Assembly (NCBI RefSeq): GCF_023721415.1
Contig: NZ_JAMQVC010000002.1
Coordinates: 558,001-622,000 of the forward strand
Source: Galbibacter mesophilus
GTDB lineage: Bacteria > Bacteroidota > Bacteroidia > Flavobacteriales > Flavobacteriaceae
Length of the DNA: 64,000 bases
Reading direction: 5' to 3'
The notes beneath the pieces were generated by a model. The model made no database searches. It had not been told where the DNA came from and saw only the letters and a program-made list of their open reading frames with translations. Below are positions 1 through 8,189 of the stretch, piece by piece. The position numbers were made by a program, and so were the translations under genes. Every line of letters starts with the position of its first letter. Position 1 is the stretch's first letter.

Positions 1-1094
1 CCGATGGCAACTTTTTCGGGAGCGGGTGGCGCCCAGGCCAATGAAGCAAGATTAATGGCATTAACAGCCGTAAGTTTAGCGGTGTAATCAAAATCCACAT
101 ATTCGAGTCGGTCGCCATATTTAATCCCGTTTTCAACACGAATGTCTTGATGTTGTTGCGTATAATTTTCATGTGCTTCCATAATTCTTATTCCTGCAAA
201 ACCCACGTCGTTAAATGGTCTATGATGACCGCCACGCCCAAAACGATCTAAACGATACACCATCATTGGGTTCATTTCTGGCATGTAGGTATTCACGGTT
301 TTATACACGTAACGAGCTAATTGTCGGGAAATTCCATCAACCTCACCGCCATAAAAGCGTCTAAGTGTACGCTCTCTTTCTGTTTCCGTTGGAGGTACAG
401 GTTCTGAGAAAATTCTAAAGTCGGTATTGCTTATCACGCCATCTACACCTTTAATATTGCCAATCATATCGTTATTGAAAACACCAATGATTTCCCAACC
501 TTTTTCCTTTGCATACTCGGCTAAGCCTTTTCCACCAAAGAGTCCTTGTTCCTCTCCCGATAACCCTGCGTAAATTATACTGTTTTCAAATTTGTATTTA
601 GAAAGTACACGGGCAGCTTCCATGGCACCTGCCATTCCTGTGGCATTGTCGTTAGCGCCGGGAGCTTCATCTGTAAAGTTATTTGGATCGGTAACGCGGG
701 AGTCGATATCACCGCTCATGATAATAAAACGGTTAGGGTGTTTAGTGCCTCGTTGTATGGCAACAACATTGTTTACCCAAACGTCTTTAGTGATTCTTTC
801 ATTGGTGCCTTTTTCAACAAAGTTATTTTGCATAAAGACTTCCAAACATTTGTTACAATCCTTGGAAATATTCTCAAACTCACTTTTTATCCACCTTCTT
901 GCCGCGCCAATGCCACGAGTTTTCGAAACTGTATCGCTAAGGGTATGCCGAGTGCCAAAACTTACTAATTTGGTCACGTCGTTTTCAATTCTTTCTGCTG
1001 AAACGGAGTTTATAATCTCGTAAAGACGGGCGTCCGTCTGTGAAAATGATAGAAAAGAAACAGAAAGCAGGGATAGTAAAAGTAATTTTTTCAT
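1..1094 (-). CDS. M28-family zinc peptidase (C-terminal end outside the window)
   Basis: A secreted metallopeptidase of the M28 (aminopeptidase Y/S-like) family. The gene begins with ATG at 1094 and runs off the left edge. The first ~20 residues form a signal peptide ending near SFSQTDA. Family landmarks seen are GANDNATG (Asp metal ligand), GEEQGLFGG (catalytic and metal Glu), NNDMIGN (Asp ligand) and a late GGHHRPFND (His ligand). The position that normally holds the first metal-ligand His (GHxD) reads GDID, so that ligand is Asp here. About 364 codons are present. The protein probably acts on peptides in the periplasm or outside the cell. The family call is firm; the substrate is unknown. 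It is separated by 79 bp from the next minus-strand gene. Confidence 0.9.
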   Translation of the reverse strand, partial: MKKLLLLSLLSVSFLSFSQTDARLYEIINSVSAERIENDVTKLVSFGTRHTLSDTVSKTRGIGAARRWIKSEFENISKDCNKCLEVFMQNNFVEKGTNERITKDVWVNNVVAIQRGTKHPNRFIIMSGDIDSRVTDPNNFTDEAPGANDNATGMAGAMEAARVLSKYKFENSIIYAGLSGEEQGLFGGKGLAEYAKEKGWEIIGVFNNDMIGNIKGVDGVISNTDFRIFSEPVPPTETERERTLRRFYGGEVDGISRQLARYVYKTVNTYMPEMNPMMVYRLDRFGRGGHHRPFNDVGFAGIRIMEAHENYTQQHQDIRVENGIKYGDRLEYVDFDYTAKLTAVNAINLASLAWAPPAPEKVAI

Positions 1095-1173
1095 AGAATC
1101 TTTAGCGTTTAAACGTCTAAAGATACACAATAGAATTTAATTTTTTCTTCCGAAGAATTTTATGGGATTCGAG

Positions 1174-2487
1174 CTATTTCTTAGCTTCTAGTTCACCAAT
1201 TATTTCAATAAAAGTACCATCGTAATCTTTGATCAAAACAAATGTTTTACCGTTATCTAAAACAATGGGTGTTTCTCCCAGCATTTTGATTTTGTTTTTT
1301 ATTATTCTTTCAATGTAAGGCCCAATGTTATCTACATGAAGCGTTATGTATTGTACGCCCAAGTCTTGCTGAATATAATCTGGATACCAATTTTTGTGTT
1401 TCCCAAAGGTCATCAATTTTAGTTGAGTAGATTGGTTGCCTTCTTCCATTTGAAGCACGGTTACTTCTGTAGCCAAGCCACTGGTTAAACCGGATTTTCT
1501 TCCGAATTCCTTATCAATCGGGAATTGGCCAACTTCTTTCATACCCAAAACATCTTTATAAAGAATTAAGGACTTTTCCATGTTGGTGACTACAATTCCG
1601 ATGTCTATAATGGCTACTTTAGATTCTTTTTTTGGTTCGGGAAGATCTTCCCCCACAACTACGGCTATTTTTTTTCCGTTCGGACTTACAGCTAAACGCG
1701 TAATATCTTTAAGCTTAAAAAACTCCAATGAAGTAACTGGAATCCATTTTTGTTTTTCCTTGGGTTGATATTTATAAAGGATTTCATTTTGCCCCATTAA
1801 AATATCGCCGTTGGGCGTCCAAGTATAGTCTTCTGAATTCTCAAGGGAAGTTGTTATTAACTGATCATTGCCGGTCACGGGATTAAACGAGCGGATTTCC
1901 CACGGTTCTTTGCTTTTATCAACATAACTTACAAGATCTGTATTTGGGATTTTGTGAATTGATCTTCCGATGTTTTGTTTAAAAGCAAAATGTGTTTCGT
2001 CTTTTAGGTTATGAACCATTAGTTCCGAAGGTTCATTAATGGCATAGGAAACAATAGTGTTTTTATCAAACCACGTGTAATAACCAACTTTCGGTTCGGG
2101 AACCAATTCGGTATATCCACCATTACTTTTTTGATAATAATATAATTTCTGAATACTGTCGTTATCTAATCGAATCGCTGAGTACATACCTCTAGAAGGT
2201 GCTTGTGGAGAATATTCACTTCCGGCGGTGTTGGTAATCCATTCCTGTGTGCCCTTTTTTAAATCGGCGACTTTAATGTCGGTTTGCCCATTGCGTGTAG
2301 AAACGTAAACCAAGGTATTGTTGTCCTCAAAATAAGGCTGGTTATCGTACAATTCAGGATTATTCGAAATATTGATTGGATTGGTAAGTCTGTAAGATTT
2401 ATCCAAATCAAATAGATATACTTCCGAAGGAGCTTGTGCACCTAAGTACCAAGTAGCAAGTAAGGCGATTAGTAGGGTCGGTTTCAT
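1174..2487 (-). CDS. Beta-propeller (WD40/TolB-like) protein fused to a VOC/glyoxalase-like domain
   Basis: A 437-aa protein with an N-terminal signal peptide (ends near YLGAQA). Residues ~20-285 look like a TolB/WD40-like beta-propeller with repeated strands such as NQPYFEDNNTLVYVSTRNG and ITRLAVSPNGKKIAVVVG. From ~residue 293 (VAIIDIGIVVTNMEKSLILY) to the end it is a vicinal-oxygen-chelate domain, with LGMKEVG, YITLHVDNI and the closing FVLIKDYDGTFIEIIG. Both parts are well-formed and the same frame runs through the junction. Stand-alone versions of each half are common in flavobacteria, so this looks like a gene fusion, possibly by in-frame deletion between neighbours. The function of the fusion is not known; VOC domains catalyse metal-dependent isomerase, lyase or dioxygenase reactions. 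Confidence 0.85.
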   Translation of the reverse strand: MKPTLLIALLATWYLGAQAPSEVYLFDLDKSYRLTNPINISNNPELYDNQPYFEDNNTLVYVSTRNGQTDIKVADLKKGTQEWITNTAGSEYSPQAPSRGMYSAIRLDNDSIQKLYYYQKSNGGYTELVPEPKVGYYTWFDKNTIVSYAINEPSELMVHNLKDETHFAFKQNIGRSIHKIPNTDLVSYVDKSKEPWEIRSFNPVTGNDQLITTSLENSEDYTWTPNGDILMGQNEILYKYQPKEKQKWIPVTSLEFFKLKDITRLAVSPNGKKIAVVVGEDLPEPKKESKVAIIDIGIVVTNMEKSLILYKDVLGMKEVGQFPIDKEFGRKSGLTSGLATEVTVLQMEEGNQSTQLKLMTFGKHKNWYPDYIQQDLGVQYITLHVDNIGPYIERIIKNKIKMLGETPIVLDNGKTFVLIKDYDGTFIEIIGELEAKK

Positions 2488-2688
2488 TTTAGGCGGAACA
2501 ACTCATTTAAAAAAGGCAAAATGAACTGTTTAAGTTTTGTTATACCTTACTAATTTAGAGAAAGTTATGTTTTTGTTAAGGAAAACTCTACAACCTACAA
2601 GAAATAATCGATGTAATTGACGAATGTATTTTGAAAAAGAACAGACCCAACAGCATTTTTAGCTGATGGATCTGTAGCATAATAAAAA

Positions 2689-4899
2689 TTAGTTTTCTGT
2701 AAACTTGCTTAAGATGTTTCTTACTTCTTTGGTATCTTTCACATAATATTTTGCTTTGGTCTTTTTAAAACCAACTTTTACCGTGTAAGATCCTTCAGGA
2801 ACCTCTTCAAACATGTATTCATCTGTCCAGTCGTCACCAATAGTAAATATAAAATCGTAATCTTTTGCCGATAAAAGCCTCGAAGCCGCACGACCTTTGT
2901 TTACGCTGCTGCTTTTTATTTCGATTACCTTATTTCCCTTCAAAACTGAAAGATCATTGTTGGAAATTAAACTCGTAAGAACGGTATTTAGTTCGATGGT
3001 TCTAATCTGAGCCAACTCAGGATCGGCTTTTCGGTAATGCCACGCCAACGAGTATTTCTTTTCTTCAATAAAAGTTCCTGGAGTTCTATCTACAAAAGTT
3101 TCTAAGATCGGACGTATATTTTCCATCCATTCGGTTTTAATACGTTCCAAGGCTTCCCATTTTCTATCATTTTTCTTCAACCAAACGCCGTGATCTGTTA
3201 TTAACGAATAGTCTTTAAGACCAAACCATTTTTCAAAAGTTTCTTTGTCTCGACCACTTATAATTACCATGTCGGTATTGGGCAAATCGTTAATGTTGTC
3301 GAGCAATTTCAATAATTCTGCATCCGGACTCGCATTCTGGGGATTGTCTTGAAAACCGGAAAGTGTTCCGTCGTAATCCAATAAAATTAGTTTATTCTTT
3401 GCCTGCTTAAATTCGCTAAACATTTCCTGCTGAATAGAATTATCCAATTTTTTGGAAACGATAACTTGACCAAGATTTTTGGTGGCATCCAAGGATTTCA
3501 TGAATTCCATGGCCCATTTCTCTACACTATAACGTTCCAATCGTTTTTGAAGAATGGTATTGCGAGAAACTTGCTCTTCTTTAGGCATTTCCAGCGCCTG
3601 TTTTATAGCATCTGCAATTCCTTCGAAGTTGTTGGGATTGATGATCAAGGCCTCATTCATTTCTTTGGAAGCTCCCGCCATTTCGCTCAAAATCAAAACC
3701 CCATCTTTATTGGTACGCGTTGCAACATATTCTTTGGCCACCAAATTCATTCCGTCCCGAACGGGTGTAATTAATGCTACATCGGCGGAGGTGTACAAGT
3801 CAATTAAATTATCAAATGGCATAGAGCGATAAAAATACCAAATGGGCGTCCAGCTCACGGTAGCAAATTTTCCGTTAACTCTTCCTACCAGTTCATCAGT
3901 TTCTTTTTTAAGTAATTGATATTGAGGAACATTTGATCGTGAAGGAACTGAAAGCATAATCAATCGTACCTTCTCTTTAAACTGCGGATATTTATTCAGA
4001 AAATATTCAAAAGCACGGATTCGGTTTGGAATTCCTTTGGTGTAATCCAGTCTATCAATTGAAAGGATCAATTTGGTATCTTCCGAAGATTGAATATGGT
4101 CATCTAGACGCTGTTGCAGCTCCGATCGATCCTTGGAATTTAACTCGGTATGCTGTTTGGCGGCATTGTGAAATTTATCGTAATCGATTCCCATTGGGAA
4201 AGAATCCACCTTTACAATACGGTCATGATAAATAATTTCGTTGAATTTTACATCCAATCGTAAAATCCTTTTAATGGAACTTAGAAAATGACGCTCGTAA
4301 TCGTAGGTATGGAAACCTAAAAGGTCTGCCCCGAGCATTCCCGTAAGCAGTTCTTCCCGCCAAGGAAATGTTCTGAATATTTCATAGGAAGGGAAGGGGA
4401 TATGCAAAAAGAAACCAATTGAAGTATCTGGTTTTTTCTCCTTTATCAGTTGTGGGAGCAATAATAGTTGATAATCGTGAACCCAAACCTTATCGCCATC
4501 TTCAAGATGTTCAATCACTACATCGGCAAATTTTTGGTTAACGCGTTTGTAAGATTCCCAAAAGTCTTTTTCAAATTCAGTATATTCCATAAAATAATGG
4601 AACAGCGGCCAAAGGGTCCTGTTGCTAAAGCCATAATAGAAATTGTCAATATCATTTTGCGACAGGTTTACTGCGGCACAATTCTCCTTTGCAACGGCGG
4701 CATCTACTTTTTTTTCCAGTGATGCATCCAGTTCTTCTTCCGTTAACCCCGACCATCCTATCCAAATGCCATCTCCATCTTTGTGAACAGATTTCATTCC
4801 AGTAGCCAAACCACCTACACTTGGAGTAATTTCTAAATCGTTGTTATTTAGTTGAACTTGCAGCGGTAGTCGGTTGGAGACAATTATTGTTTTACTCAT
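2689..4899 (-). CDS. otsAB: Bifunctional trehalose-6-phosphate synthase / trehalose-phosphatase
   Basis: A 736-aa fusion that makes trehalose from UDP-glucose and glucose-6-phosphate, then removes the phosphate. Residues 1-~470 are the GT20 synthase: it starts with IIVSNRLPLQ, followed by GGLATGMKSV, WVHDYQLLLLPQL, HIPFPSYEIFRTFPW and LDYTKGIPNR. Residues ~500-730 are the HAD-type phosphatase: LLDYDGTLSGF with the nucleophile Asp, IISGRDK, and GDDWTDEYMFE. The protein is cytoplasmic. It faces away from the GH15 gene at 5106 across a 206-bp AT-rich gap that must hold both promoters. The neighbour is likely a trehalose- or alpha-glucoside-hydrolysing enzyme, so the pair could balance synthesis and breakdown of the osmoprotectant. 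The same fusion is common in Bacteroidota. Confidence 0.95.
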   Translation of the reverse strand: MSKTIIVSNRLPLQVQLNNNDLEITPSVGGLATGMKSVHKDGDGIWIGWSGLTEEELDASLEKKVDAAVAKENCAAVNLSQNDIDNFYYGFSNRTLWPLFHYFMEYTEFEKDFWESYKRVNQKFADVVIEHLEDGDKVWVHDYQLLLLPQLIKEKKPDTSIGFFLHIPFPSYEIFRTFPWREELLTGMLGADLLGFHTYDYERHFLSSIKRILRLDVKFNEIIYHDRIVKVDSFPMGIDYDKFHNAAKQHTELNSKDRSELQQRLDDHIQSSEDTKLILSIDRLDYTKGIPNRIRAFEYFLNKYPQFKEKVRLIMLSVPSRSNVPQYQLLKKETDELVGRVNGKFATVSWTPIWYFYRSMPFDNLIDLYTSADVALITPVRDGMNLVAKEYVATRTNKDGVLILSEMAGASKEMNEALIINPNNFEGIADAIKQALEMPKEEQVSRNTILQKRLERYSVEKWAMEFMKSLDATKNLGQVIVSKKLDNSIQQEMFSEFKQAKNKLILLDYDGTLSGFQDNPQNASPDAELLKLLDNINDLPNTDMVIISGRDKETFEKWFGLKDYSLITDHGVWLKKNDRKWEALERIKTEWMENIRPILETFVDRTPGTFIEEKKYSLAWHYRKADPELAQIRTIELNTVLTSLISNNDLSVLKGNKVIEIKSSSVNKGRAASRLLSAKDYDFIFTIGDDWTDEYMFEEVPEGSYTVKVGFKKTKAKYYVKDTKEVRNILSKFTEN

Positions 4900-5105
4900 A
4901 ATTTGGTTGTTGTTTTTCTTTTTTTAAGTTGATGTTTTTTTGTGATTCTTTTTATGATTAATTAATAAATAACGGATGTCTTTTATCATTATCGAAATGT
5001 GATAACTTCTTATGTTTCATTTATGATTAGATTATTGCTTTAGACCTAAGATTTTCGTTAATTTAAGGAATTATTGGCTCATAAACGTTATAAAATATAT
5101 AATAA

Positions 5106-6914
5106 ATGCATAATTTAGAATACGGAATTATAGGAAATTGCAGAAGTGCTGCACTTATATCTAAAACAGGATCAATCGATTGGTGTTGTTTACCAGAGTT
5201 TGATTCTTCTTCGGTTTTCGCAAAAATTTTAGATGATGAAATAGGAGGCAACTTCGGTTTTATGGTAGATGATTCTTATACCATTACGCAAGAGTACTAT
5301 AAAAATACAAGCGTTTTGGTTACCAATTTCTCAAATGGAACAGATGCTTTTGCAGTTTGGGACTTTATGCCGAGATACTATGAAGAGGATGGTGGCTACA
5401 ATTCTCCTCCGGATATTATTCGATATATAGAACTTAAAAGTGGAAATCCGAAATTTAAAGTAGATTATAAACCAAAGTTGGAATATGCTTTGGGTGTTAC
5501 TAATACGTATGTTAAAGACGACTTCATAGTTAGCTTAACCGATAAGGAGAAATTTGACACCCTGTTTTTATACACCAGTTTTGATAAGGAGAAGGTGGTA
5601 GAAGGGAAGGAGTTGGAGATAAAAGAAGACGGTTACTTTTTAGTGGGCTATAACGAAAAGATTTTTGTTCCTACCGTAAACCGGGCTTTTTTAGAACTGT
5701 CTCGAACAAAAGTGTACTGGCTTAACTGGTCTGAACGTACGCCTACCTATAAAAAATACAACAAAGAAATTTTAAGAAGTGCCCTTACCTTAAAAATGCT
5801 CAGTTATGATAAATCCGGTGCGGTTTTAGCAGCGGCAACTACATCGCTTCCTGAAACTATTGGAGAAGTAAGAAACTGGGATTATCGTTTTTGTTGGATT
5901 CGGGATGCTTCCATGGTTATAAAAGTGGTTTCTGAATTGGGTCACAAAAATATGGCGAAACGATTTCTTCAATTTATCATTGATTTGATACCCGATAAAG
6001 ATGAGAAACTTCAAATTATGTACGGTATCAACAAGGAAAAAATTCTTACTGAAGAAACCCTAGACCATTTAAGTGGATACAAAGGTTCGAAGCCGGTTAG
6101 AATTGGAAATGCCGCCTACGAACAACGCCAGAATGATATCTACGGAATTTTAATGGATGTTATTTACGAACAGTTCATGAAATTCGACACGCAAATTGAA
6201 AACAGTGAAGACCTTTGGACGATAACAAAAGGAATTGTTTGGGTGGTAAATAAACACTGGAAAGAAACCGATAAAGGGATTTGGGAATTTAGAACGGAAG
6301 AAAAACATTTCACTTTCTCAAAAGTGCTTTGCTGGGTGGCTGTGGACAAAGCCTTGCGAGTGGCCAAAATGCTAAATAAAACCCGAAAAATTGAAAAATG
6401 GCAAGCATTGGAAAGCGAAATAAAAGAAGATATTCATAAAAATGCTTGGAATGAAGAAGTGCAGGCCTTTACACAATTTTATGGTTCAAAAGATTTGGAT
6501 GCCTCGGTTTTACTTATGGAACCTTACGGTTTTATAGATGCAAGAGATCCGAGGTACGTGAGTACTGTTGAAGCTATTGGAAGGGAGCTTAGCAATGACG
6601 GATTATTGTACCGATATAAAAATCAAGACGACTTCGGACTGCCATCTTCCTCTTTTACTATTTGTACATTTTGGTACATTAATGCACTCAATAAAATTGG
6701 GAATCACGAAAAAGCTGTAGAACTTTTTGAAAGATTGTTGTCTTACAGTAATCACTTGGGGCTGTTTAGTGAGGATATTGATTTTAAAACCAAACGTTTG
6801 TTGGGGAATTTCCCACAAGCTTACTCACATTTGGCTTTAATTGAAACCGCCATTAATTTGTCTAATTTTATTACTGAAGAAGAGCAGATTATGGGGAACG
6901 TAAGGCATGATTAA
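5106..6914 (+). CDS. Glycoside hydrolase family 15 (glucoamylase- or trehalase-type)
   Basis: A 602-aa cytoplasmic protein with no signal peptide. It starts with the GH15-type N-terminal domain (YGIIGNCRSAALISKTGSID, then DFMPRY) and continues into the alpha/alpha toroid catalytic domain with RNWDYRFCWIRDAS, GNAAYEQRQNDIYG and the late LFSEDIDFKTKRLLGNFPQA. The last two segments sit where the family's paired catalytic glutamates are found. GH15 enzymes invert alpha-glucosidic bonds; some bacterial and archaeal members are trehalases. Its position divergent to otsAB favours trehalose as substrate, but the sequence alone cannot separate trehalase from glucoamylase. It is followed by a strong stem-loop terminator at 6953-7003. 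Confidence 0.9.
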   Translation: MHNLEYGIIGNCRSAALISKTGSIDWCCLPEFDSSSVFAKILDDEIGGNFGFMVDDSYTITQEYYKNTSVLVTNFSNGTDAFAVWDFMPRYYEEDGGYNSPPDIIRYIELKSGNPKFKVDYKPKLEYALGVTNTYVKDDFIVSLTDKEKFDTLFLYTSFDKEKVVEGKELEIKEDGYFLVGYNEKIFVPTVNRAFLELSRTKVYWLNWSERTPTYKKYNKEILRSALTLKMLSYDKSGAVLAAATTSLPETIGEVRNWDYRFCWIRDASMVIKVVSELGHKNMAKRFLQFIIDLIPDKDEKLQIMYGINKEKILTEETLDHLSGYKGSKPVRIGNAAYEQRQNDIYGILMDVIYEQFMKFDTQIENSEDLWTITKGIVWVVNKHWKETDKGIWEFRTEEKHFTFSKVLCWVAVDKALRVAKMLNKTRKIEKWQALESEIKEDIHKNAWNEEVQAFTQFYGSKDLDASVLLMEPYGFIDARDPRYVSTVEAIGRELSNDGLLYRYKNQDDFGLPSSSFTICTFWYINALNKIGNHEKAVELFERLLSYSNHLGLFSEDIDFKTKRLLGNFPQAYSHLALIETAINLSNFITEEEQIMGNVRHD

Positions 6915-6952
6915 AGCCGGTATCTCCCAAGCACAAAGAATTTAAGTACTTT

Positions 6953-7003
6953 TCCACCTTGATTATTTAAGTAACTCTGTTAATAATCAAGGTGGATTTT
7001 TTA
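6953..7003 (+). terminator. Rho-independent terminator after the GH15 gene
   Basis: A perfect 15-bp stem (6953-6967 with 6982-6996) around a 14-nt loop is followed by a T run. It lies 39 bp after the GH15 stop. It sits between two convergent genes and ends at the last codons of the NUDIX gene on the other strand. Confidence 0.85.
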
Positions 7004-7576
7004 TACTACAAGATTTTTGATTTGAGCATATTGCAACAATATGATGGTCTTGGCATCGGTTATTTCGCCGGAATGTACCATTTGAAGGGCATCTCCCATG
7101 GAGACTTCAAAAACTTCAATCTCTTCATGTTCGCTATCAAGTCCGCCGCCTTCGTGCATTTTCATTTCAGAAGTGTATTCCGCAACAAATAGGTGTAGTT
7201 TTTCGGTTACTGCTCCCGGCGAGGTATAAGTTTCCATTACTTTTTGGACGTCCTTGATTTTATAGCCAGTTTCTTCATCGGTTTCTCGAATAATGGAATC
7301 TTTCGGACTCTCATTTTCGATAATACCTGCTGGAACCTCTATCATCATACCGTTGGAATTCCCATTTAAATAGGTTGGAATTCTGAATTGCTTGGTTAGG
7401 ATTACGGTATTTTTATGTTGATTATACAAAAGTATAGCCGCGCCATTCCCACGGTCATAGACTTCTCGGCTTATTTTTTCCCAACTATCTTTTTTATTTT
7501 TATAGCTGAAATCAACCTTTTTTAGAACGTACCAATTCTTAGATAGAATGGTTTCTTTTTCTATTCTTACCGTCAT
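7001..7576 (-). CDS. NUDIX hydrolase, NudK (GDP-mannose pyrophosphatase)-like
   Basis: A 191-aa cytoplasmic hydrolase of nucleoside diphosphate derivatives. The Nudix box is seen at EVPAGIIENESP followed by RETDEETGY, with the shortened spacing typical of the NudK branch and the usual flanking segments FRIPTYLNG and TSPGAVTEKLHLFVAEY. The glutamate expected five residues after the box glycine is Ser here; the metal-binding REtdEE core is intact. The length fits NudK (about 190 aa). GDP-mannose is the known substrate of the family but has not been shown for this protein. It converges on the GH15 gene. Confidence 0.85.
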   Translation of the reverse strand: MTVRIEKETILSKNWYVLKKVDFSYKNKKDSWEKISREVYDRGNGAAILLYNQHKNTVILTKQFRIPTYLNGNSNGMMIEVPAGIIENESPKDSIIRETDEETGYKIKDVQKVMETYTSPGAVTEKLHLFVAEYTSEMKMHEGGGLDSEHEEIEVFEVSMGDALQMVHSGEITDAKTIILLQYAQIKNLVV

Positions 7577-7650
7577 TTTCTATTGGGAAATGCTTTTTCT
7601 TTTTTAATAGTCAGGCTAATTAATTCTCATTGGTTTTTAAAGATCTTGCT

Positions 7651-7700
7651 GTCAGGCTGAGCTCTCGTGCTGAATCTAGCTTCAGTATGTCGAAGCCTAT
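7651..7700. repeat. Degenerate flavobacterial intergenic repeat (CTGAGC...GTCGAAG type)
   Basis: GTCAGGCTGAGC at 7651-7662 and GTCGAAGCCT at 7689-7698 resemble the two ends of a short dispersed palindromic repeat that I recall from many Bacteroidota genomes. The outer arms AGGCT/AGCCT pair, and an inner CTGAA/TTCAG hairpin fills the middle. It lies between two minus-strand genes. A role as a transcript-stabilising or terminator-like hairpin is inference. Confidence 0.5.
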
Positions 7701-7722
7701 CATGGAACTTCAAGTTACCGCA

Positions 7723-8184
7723 TCAATAATTATCATCATTCACTTCAATCCAGTACCCGTTGGGGTCCCGCAAGTAAATTTGACGAACATTATCAGGACG
7801 AGTGTTGGTGGTATTCGCCTCGCCAGGCCAGTTTTCAAACGGTATATTGTTTTCTCTAAGATGCGCAATAAAACCGTCCAAATCCTTGGTATGAAGTGCA
7901 AAATGAACTCCCTTCACATCGGGAACTTTATGGTTTTTGTCCTCGATTACATGAAGCGATGTTCCTTGCCCCAAGGAAAACCATCTAATGTGTGATTTTT
8001 TGGTTTTGTTTTCTATTTCTTCGAGTCCGATAATGTTAAGATAAAAATCAGCACTTTCCGTAAGGTTTTTAACCAAAATAGCATTATGATCGAATTCTAA
8101 TTTAAAACTTTGTGCCTTGGCTTTTGTCATTGTTAAAAAAGTAAATGTTATTGCAAAAATTAAAAATATCCTTTTCTGTACCAT
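7723..8184 (-). CDS. Secreted VOC-family (glyoxalase/bleomycin-resistance-like) protein
   Basis: A 153-aa protein with a signal peptide (cleavage near TKAKAQS) and a single VOC domain. The domain begins at LEFDHNAILVKNLTESADFY and includes GVHFALHTKDL and the C-terminal LRDPNGYWIEVNDD. The His and Glu positions typical of VOC metal centres are present (FDH, HFALH, WIEV). The predicted export is unusual for a glyoxalase and suggests a periplasmic role. The substrate is unknown. It ends 5 bp before the next minus-strand stop-start gap, so it is probably co-transcribed with the serine hydrolase gene upstream (8190-9359). Confidence 0.85.
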   Translation of the reverse strand: MVQKRIFLIFAITFTFLTMTKAKAQSFKLEFDHNAILVKNLTESADFYLNIIGLEEIENKTKKSHIRWFSLGQGTSLHVIEDKNHKVPDVKGVHFALHTKDLDGFIAHLRENNIPFENWPGEANTTNTRPDNVRQIYLRDPNGYWIEVNDDNY

Positions 8185-8189
8185 GATTA

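Noticed and set aside
592-1023. Plus-strand 143-codon open frame opposite the M28 peptidase
   Set aside because: It is antisense to a well-supported peptidase and has no recognisable motif.
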